In this document: positions 57,691-64,000 of the stretch, piece by piece
Position numbering within the stretch: the first letter of the stretch is position 1
Layout: each line of letters begins with the position of its first letter
DNA from: Lepas anatifera
Lineage: Eukaryota > Arthropoda > Thecostraca > Lepadidae
Assembly: GCA_034440635.1 (NCBI GenBank)
Contig: JAOTON010001058.1
Coordinates: 185,222-249,221 of the forward strand
Direction of reading: 5' to 3'
Length of the DNA: 64,000 bases
Program-made: the position numbers and the translations under genes
Notes under the pieces: generated by a model
The model's database searches: none
What the model saw: only the letters and a program-made list of their open reading frames with translations
Told to the model about the DNA's origin: nothing

Positions 57691-59094
57691 CCGAGCGATG
57701 AAAATATGAGGCTTCATTAACTAGTTAAATATCTCCTAAATTATTCCAGTGGAAAAATATTGACTCTTCCAATGTCACCATGTCACTCCTCCCCACAAAG
57801 CCTTTGTGGGAGCCGTGACACCCCGTTTACCCAGGGCTCACGCGTCACTTTTAATCATTGGTAATTGTACGGACAAAACAAGTGGGCATAACAAACTTAA
57901 TGTTCGACTCCCGTGTGTCTTAGCTTGCACATAGTGACAAACGTCACAGCCTCTGCTGACTTCCTTGATATAAACTACTACCATGAGTTGGCTATTTTTT
58001 TGTGAAATATATCCAAAACAGTTGTGTTTTGGTTGCTTTCATGAGATTTCGGTGATAGCTTTTCTTTTTTCTTTTTTAGCCAAGTTTTGGATTTCTGTCA
58101 ATGCTTGATGTGCATTTCTTAAGACCAAAGGTACCCAGAGTTGATATTTCATGAGATTTTGGTGATAATTTTCTTTTTTTTCCTTTTTAGCCGAGTTTTG
58201 GGTTTCGTCAATGCTTGATTTACATTTCTTAGGACCAAAAGTGCCCAGAGTTGATATAAACCGAGGTAAACTAAGTATTTTAGTCACGGTTAAAGGCGTC
58301 CTTTTTCTTTCCGGGTGGTCCTTTTTCAACCCCTTCTCAAAGGCGGTGTGCCCCCAAACCAAAGTGCTGACTGCGCCCCTGGGCCGGCACACTCATAGGC
58401 CCAGGTGATCAGCACCGCCAAGCAGTAGCTGATTCAAATGTGGTTGAGGTGAATGGAATAGAACGTTTTTTTGTGAATTGTAATGGGATTTCCCTTTTCA
58501 AGGAGCCCACACGACAAACATATATTGTTAGTGAGAGCAGCGGCTGCCCCAGTGATGTTAAAACAGCTTGCTCTCTATGAGGCGGGTCAATTTGAGTCAT
58601 CACGTAGCTGGTGGGTTTTGCCTCCGCGCGGGCGGCCAAATTTTTGCTCCTAGCCACCTCCGCAGAGTAAGAATTTCTCTCTTAATTTCTTTTCACTCAG
58701 CTAGAGTGCGATCACTTGAGCAGTCCTCGCGAAAACACATTGATCCGTAAAGCTACCTTCGTCTCTTTAGTTATATAAACCGATTAGGTAATTTCCGTAA
58801 AAGTCACATGTCCTCTTTAATTCTACTTTAGCTTATACGGCAATCCTTTTATTGCCTATACCTCCTAAAAAATTTTTCCTAACTGATCAGAAAGCTCCCG
58901 AACCGGGTAAATCTTGCAAAAAGAACTTGCACCGGTAATACAATCACCCCCTTGTTCTGGTCAGAAAGACTTGAAAAGATGCAGGGGATTTATCTTTATT
59001 ACATCATAACTCTCAACATTGTTGCATACATTCATTTCCGAGAACAATGGCACACGTAGCGGTATCGATGTCAACAGAGGTCGTGTGCCAATAC
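57691..59094. other. No gene apart from a tandem duplication
   Basis: Short frames only. It contains the duplication listed below and otherwise unremarkable AT-rich sequence. Confidence 0.4.
58041..58256 (+). repeat. 110-bp tandem duplication
   Basis: ATGAGATTTCGGTGATA...CCCAGAGTTGATATTTC (58,041-58,150) is followed directly by a second copy starting ATGAGATTTTGGTGATA (58,151) and ending CCCAGAGTTGATATAAA. Copies are about 90 percent alike by eye. Confidence 0.9.
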
Positions 59095-59374
59095 ACGTGT
59101 CGCCCCCGGCTCAGCATTGCTGCCCTGATTCATGCCGCCCTCATCTTACCAGTGGTCCTGATGCATGCCGTCCCTGGCTCATCACTGACAGCTTGATTCA
59201 TGCCGCCCCCGATTTATCACTGCCAGTCTAACTTGTACCGTCCCTGGAAATCAGTGCCGCCCCCGGCTCATCACTACCACTCCCGGTTAATCACTTTCAC
59301 CTTGATTCGGACCGCCCCTGGCTCATTACTGCCGCCCTGATTCAACACTACCACACCCGTCTCATCACTGCAAC
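59095..59374 (+). repeat. Second array of the CATCACTGCC/CATGCCGCCC minisatellite
   Basis: CTGATTCATGCCGCCC and CGGCTCATCACT-CC words repeat at a spacing of about 16-18 bp, as in field 4. At 59,374 CAAGGGGTGTAGCCACGATT, a hAT-MITE-like end, directly follows. Confidence 0.75.
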
Positions 59375-59389
59375 AAGGGGTGTAGCCAC

Positions 59390-60639
59390 GATTTCGCTCA
59401 GGGGGGATGGGGGGTGGTCCCAAAGGCTCCCTGAAATTCTGCCAAAAGAGCACCCAGAAATGCCGTCAAGCCAAAAATGTTCCGCATGGTTTTTGCGTCA
59501 ACTAATCTAAAGAAGGTCGCTTTAAACCAGAGCGCCCCTACGATATCGTCCTGACAAGTCATGTGTGTGCCAACCAAAATGTTTCAGAGCCAATCATACT
59601 CGAAAAACGAAAAAGGCCGTAAGTATGTCTTCCTCTTCGGGAGAATCTTCTTTCAAAGATAGATAGATTTCGGAAGTTGCACTAAGAAGCATAGTTATGC
59701 GTAGAAAAGGTTGATTATTAACCTATCTCCTCTAATCCGGGGCTCATAATAAATCTAAAGTACAAAGATTATTCTAAAATTTGGTGAAATCTGAAATTCC
59801 AGGTGTCAGCTCACATCATGATAAAGAGCTTCTCCAATGAATATATTTTATGAAGATTCTGAGGAAGGGCTGTGCTCGAATATATTTTATTGTTATTTTA
59901 TACATCCAGGATTCAAAGCCACAGACATTTAACAACTTAAGTTTGATGCATGGCGCCTGGCATATATGGTGATTATGCAACTTAAGCGTTTTACCTACAG
60001 CGGCAGCACATCGTTCAAAACCCTCGTTCACGGCACTTTTCTGCTTAGCGACCTGAACCTCAGTTGAAAGGCCCACGGACATCCGCAGATATCTTGCAGC
60101 CTTGTATTTCACCTGTATGGAGCGATAGTACACCACGGCAGCCCCTAGACCAGCCGCGTTTGGAGACCGCGTTTGGAGATTCTCTTCCAAACATGGTCGG
60201 GGGATGATTCTGTTTGGAATGCATCATCCCGACGGCTCTCGATTAGTCTTTCCAAAAAGTGTCGTGCGCACCCAGCAATTATATTTCTGTTAAATTTGTC
60301 CCCAAAATGACGAGATCCGATGGGTTCCCTCAGCTATCACGTCCTTTTGCCGCTTTGAGCCACGCAGCCCACACCCAATGAGCCAGGCTCCTAGTAAAAC
60401 CTAACGGTCAAATAAACGCTTGTGAAACGACGCAAATTTTTACATATTAATCTCAATTCACATAATGACTTTAAATAATATTAACATTTGGCTGAAGGGG
60501 GTTTTAAAGTTCACTTTGTCCGGGTTTATCATTTTACATAACACATTTAATCTAGTAACTTTACAATAAGTATATGGTGAAAAATGGAAAGGCCTCGTTT
60601 TCAGTCAAAACTGGATAAATAAAGCTGACAAGTTTCAAA
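59390..60639. other. No recognised gene; one 124-codon minus frame
   Basis: The minus frame at 60,190-59,816 begins at a TTG rather than ATG. It has no domain I recognise; the second half (KYIRAQPFLRIFIKYIHW) reflects an AT-rich segment in which AATATATTTTATT is repeated. GAGACCGCGTTTGGAGA is duplicated in tandem at 60,160-60,182. Confidence 0.35.
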
Positions 60640-61000
60640 CAGTGTATTCTTGCCACAATTTTGACCTTAAAGTTCAGTTTTGACCATTTGACCTTTCAAA
60701 GATCATGTCAAGTCACAGGAACACACAGTGATTGTTTTGCCAATAACTTCCTCACTGGAATGAGATAAAAGTCCCATTTTTCTTGCGATGTGTTTATATT
60801 GTCACGGGGAGTCGATCGATATGCAACATGATCATACCAGGTCACCATGTGTCCTTGACCTAGCTCGATGTGAGGTCATTTTCAAAATTTGACCTGACAA
60901 GGTCATATTATACTTCATTCGATTTGCCATAATGAGAAGAATTTAATGATGCATACATATTTGCTCTAGCTCTACTGAGTAAAAATCTAGAGGGGTAAAC
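60640..61000 (+). mobile_element. TTAA-family internal fragment, copy D
   Basis: ATTTGACCTGACAAGGTCAT, TTCATTCGATTTGCC and AATGAGAAGAATT align in order with copy A at 6,514-6,575 (TTTGACCTAGCAAGGTCAAC, ATCATTCGATTCGGC, GAGGATTCAT). Termini are not visible. It has the same AGGTCA/TGACC density as the other copies. Confidence 0.55.
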
Positions 61001-61031
61001 GAACACAGCCCTGTTGTAAGCCCATGGAGCC

Positions 61032-61229
61032 TTTTATTTTTTATTAGGGCCACTCCCAACAGGCACACTTGCCCAATTACACGGAGTATTGGTGTGTGTG
61101 TTTAAGGATCCTCTCCACCGGGTCAGATCGGACACGGAAGGCGGTTTCCTGCCGTGGGGATTGAGCCCACGTTAATCCATGCTATCCGATCCGAAGACTG
61201 GCAATGAAACCACTAGGTCTACTCGGCCC
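61032..61229 (-). mobile_element. tRNA-derived SINE with A box, B box and 3' tail
   Basis: On the minus strand GCCGAGTAGACCTAGTGGTT (61,228-61,209) carries the A box and GGGCTCAATCC (61,168-61,158) the B box, with CACG flanks that pair as a T arm (GTGGGCTCAATCCCCAC). A non-tRNA body follows and ends CCCTAATAAAAAATAAAA near 61,032. This is the standard SINE plan of tRNA head, body and A-rich tail. I see no certain target duplication. Confidence 0.85.
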
Positions 61230-62700
61230 CTTCTTTGATCTTTGCTGACCTCAATACTGACCTGACAGAAAAACACTTCGTATAATTTATATTCGTCTCC
61301 GCAAGACCTATTGAACGCTCTTCCTTAATTTTCCTTTAGCTCTTGGAAAACGAGATACCGAGGGGGCGAAAAACGCTCCCCCAGCGGGCGCGTCATGCCA
61401 GGGACCCCAGCAGGGCAGGTGTTAAAGAGACCCAGATGGTCCGACAGGGCCCTGACGGTTTTAGCTGTCCTTGGGACTGGAAGTGGATCCCACGGCCCAA
61501 AAACAACCCTGCTGGCCATAGTGGCCTTATCGGTCAAAGAGAGTCTACCTGACCAGATAGGGCCCTAATGTCAACACAGGGCCCTGGGGACCACAGTGGT
61601 TCAGAGGATCCTCTGTTTAAAAGATTTTTGATGGTCAAAAGGGCCTTTCTTGTCACAAAACCAGTTACTGTGGAGGGCTTGAGATGGCCCCGTCTGACAT
61701 GAAGTTCCACGTCAGGTCACAGAGTATGATGCGGTAGGGGTAGCACGTCCTCGAGGGGCCCTCAGGGGGCCCCCCGTCCCAATCGCCTCTCCTTGGCTAT
61801 ACCTCTGGACCCAGCCAGCAATTTTTCTCTGGCCCAGACGAGGGTGTACTCTGGCTTACTCTGGTAAAACTGTCCCGGCAAAACACGGATTTGCTACATT
61901 CTTGCTTGGGAGCTGACACAACGGCCCGCCGTGGGGCCAGAGTAGCGGTGCGGCAGGCTTTGCCCGTATTAGCCCAAACTACGCGAAGATAACCGTGTTA
62001 GCCATAGCTCAGACAGAACAATATCAATGCTGAATTACTAGGGCCCAGTGCACGCGCGGCTCTGACAAAAGCTCTGGCTTACTCTGGCGGAGCCCGTCAA
62101 AAAATGTGGCAATTGATAAGCCGGGAGTAGCAGTGTGATATGGATCGGGTTGAAGTGTATGTTGAGAGTGAAAACTTTTTTCAGTGTTTCGGAGCTAGCC
62201 CAAGATCAACGTACTTAATTTGCGTGTTGAAATGGTATGGCCCTGATCTGGCATAGCATGGGCGTACTTTGTCCTATACCCAGTGAAATGTAACTTTTCC
62301 ACTACGAATTCAACGTAGCAGATTATTAATGAGAATAATGCAGACGTAAAATAAATACGCATTATTTTCAAAGACTTTATCCAGTAATAAAGCTAAACAC
62401 CACCCACATACACTTGGAGTCGAAGGTTCAGTTTTATTTTTTCATAGCATATTTTATTGCGGTTGTATAAATCAGAGATGTAAGTTATCCTAAATTAAGA
62501 ATCGTGAGATACATAGTATATAGAATACACGTCAAAACCGAACAATAGTTCAGTCTTAAAAGTAGCAGCAAGTGTTCGTCCTGCACACAATAGCATCGAG
62601 CCTCAGTTAAAGCATAAGTATCACCATCGACATAAACGTGAGGGCCCAGTCAATCATCAGCCTGCTATCCAGCAGAAAATTTTCCGTCTAAAATTAAGAG
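61230..62700. other. No recognisable gene
   Basis: Short frames only. GGCCCTNNGG words are frequent at 61.3-61.8 kb and CTCTGGCTTACTCTGG is repeated at 61,849 and 62,071. CAGAGGTATAGCCAAGG, read on the minus strand near 61,790, is another weak MITE-like end. Confidence 0.4.
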
Positions 62701-63062
62701 GGATTTGGTCTCCTTGTTTTGGAGAAACTGGTAAAGGTGACAAGCAGTGGGGCCAGATTCATTTTTACGTGTTAAAGCTAAGTGGTGATGGTGGTCAAGG
62801 AATAAGTGAAATCCAATTGAAACATTGCGTGCCACATGCTGGTCAGTGGTTAAAAGTTTTTCATGCTTTTGAAGAAATTATTGTCATGCATCGGTGGAGT
62901 TTTGGTCTCGTCTGCGGAGAAAGTCATTATAAAAACATCATGGTACATGTGCATGTATTAAACCTGAAGGGAACCTGGGATTCGGCAAGCTAAGCCAACA
63001 CAACTCACACAACTTACAACTGCGTATACTGCAGTTGGCACACCTAATTGGGCTCTTGCACG
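62701..63062. other. Open 74-codon plus frame, unknown
   Basis: The plus frame at 62,769-62,993 has an ATG-like start context but no recognised domain. No supporting splice sites are evident. Confidence 0.25.
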
Positions 63063-63232
63063 TCAACCATCGGCATGGTCTGCCTGCCTGACCAATCCTC
63101 TGGTGCACGGTTCTTCATTCGCCGTGCGCGTCCTCCGTTGCGGTCCCTGCCTCCCAGAGCGGCATCTGCACACTGCCTTGCAGACTCCGGAGCTTGAGGA
63201 ATCTGTACCGTTCCGATTCAAGGTGTCTGTGG
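63063..63232 (-). other. Candidate internal or terminal exon, minus strand
   Basis: On the minus strand TTTCTGCCCTCCACAG, a good 3' splice-acceptor shape, ends at about 63,228 and is followed by an open frame reading DTLNRNGTDSSSSG to a stop at 63,063. Only the acceptor shape and local openness support it. No domain is recognised. Confidence 0.2.
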
Positions 63233-63245
63233 AGGGCAGAAACAA

Positions 63246-63512
63246 TCAAAATTTAATTTTGGAAGATTTAACTTTGTAAAACAGAGATGGGATGACATGA
63301 TCTACGACATGGGTCTTGTCACCGGGAGAGGTGCAGGGAGACGAGCTGCCAAAAGCGAAGTTCACTGGCCTTGTGGCGTTGACTGCAACAAAATACAATT
63401 TCTCCCCCTCAGATCCTGACCCTCCACCATCATTGGGCCCAGGGAGAGGCATGGGACCACCTGCCCTCCCGTTCCGACTCGGCTCCCCTGAAATAGCCTC
63501 TGCATCCTGCAA
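63246..63512 (-). other. Candidate exon, minus strand (88 codons)
   Basis: An open frame after GTTGCAG (possible acceptor) reads DAEAISGEPSRNGRAGG, a Gly/Ser-rich stretch, then KLYFVAVNATRPVNFAFG. Base composition is more gene-like than its surroundings, but the opposite strand is also open (63,316-63,567, 83 codons). No domain known, no strong donor site seen. Confidence 0.2.
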
Positions 63513-63567
63513 CGTTCTTGGAGAAAAGTTCAGATTAGAATTTGAATGTGCCGAAGAAACTCATTGA

Positions 63568-64000
63568 AAAGCTGTTAGCAGTTTCATGTCTATTTTCTTA
63601 TAGAAAATAATGAATGGAGAGAGACAGTAATTGAAAGGAAGTTCGAGACGAGTTTAACTTTCGCTAGAATGAAAACTAACTTAAACCTTTTGATTTTGCA
63701 GAGGGTACAAGGCGTTGTCGCTACCGTCCAACCATACTCTGTAAAAATGTTAATTTCTCTTCAAATTTGTATCTATATAATGTCCACGTGTGGCAAGAGC
63801 ATCGAGGGGAAATATAATCATGTAGACCATTCCTAACGGAGTTTTCTCAACAGCAGTAGACTAGTATCTAGATCTTGCCACGCTCAGATATTGATATATC
63901 AAAGACATATAATGAAGCGAGACATCATGTGATATTTGCAAACATTAAGTAATACACATTTATTGTCTTCATCTTCCTGACTATAACGTGAACCAGTGTT
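63568..64000. other. AT-rich end of window, nothing seen
   Basis: No frame, repeat or site of note. Confidence 0.4.

Noticed and set aside
59816..60190. 124-codon minus frame as host gene
   Set aside because: No ATG start, half of it encoded by AT-rich repeated sequence, and no known domain.
61140..61229. Functional tRNA gene on the minus strand
   Set aside because: The tRNA part continues directly into a SINE body and A-rich tail, and the acceptor stem does not close.

Overview
The window is eukaryotic, repeat-dominated intergenic DNA, most likely from an invertebrate metazoan. The grounds are several diverged CR1/Jockey-type LINEs, a Gypsy LTR retrotransposon, hAT-type and TTAA-flanked non-autonomous DNA transposons, tRNA-derived SINEs, long pure dinucleotide microsatellites, and no operon or bacterial gene structure. 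The species cannot be fixed from the sequence. I recognise no intact host protein-coding gene, rRNA, functional tRNA or CRISPR array. Most open frames are short and many lie in simple repeats or minisatellites.

Layout. 1-6.9 kb: end of a TTAA element, a hAT MITE, an AT microsatellite, a degenerate minus-strand LINE (1.45-4.68 kb), a second hAT MITE with target-site duplication, and an 847-bp TTAA-flanked element. 7-10.8 kb: unique-looking AT-rich DNA. 10.9-14.7 kb: two GC-rich minisatellite fields and a tRNA-like SINE head. 14.7-22 kb: mostly unique DNA, a second TTAA element in inverse orientation at 17.0-17.8 kb, and a (CA)78 tract. 22.7-25.8 kb: plus-strand LINE. 26.8-28.7 kb: a GAGTCGACTC-rich DNA transposon carrying an NRF1-like hairpin. 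29.7-33.4 kb: TTAA element and a 2.7-kb minisatellite. 35.2-38.35 kb: one LINE inserted into another of its own family. 38.3-43.3 kb: two more minisatellite fields, one cut by a MITE. 43.9-45.9 kb: a complete hAT element with perfect TIR and TSD inserted into a SINE. 46.8-49.7 kb: a giant palindrome with a TTAA element exactly at its centre. 49.8-57.3 kb: a nearly open LINE reverse transcriptase, a minisatellite field, another LINE fragment and a Gypsy pol gene. 57.5-64 kb: small repeats, a further TTAA element, a well-formed tRNA-SINE and low-confidence exon candidates.

How the parts relate. The window shows layers of insertion: SINE < hAT, LINE < LINE, palindrome < TTAA element, minisatellite < MITE. 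Two signals deserve most attention. One is a related set of 20-27-bp minisatellites built on CCCC(T)GAG...GGTCTC-GGGG, all on the plus strand and twice preceded by a hAT-like CAGTGGCGTAGCC end. The other is a dispersed TTAA-flanked family dense in AGGTCA/TGACCT half-sites, one copy of which sits at the symmetry centre of a palindrome.
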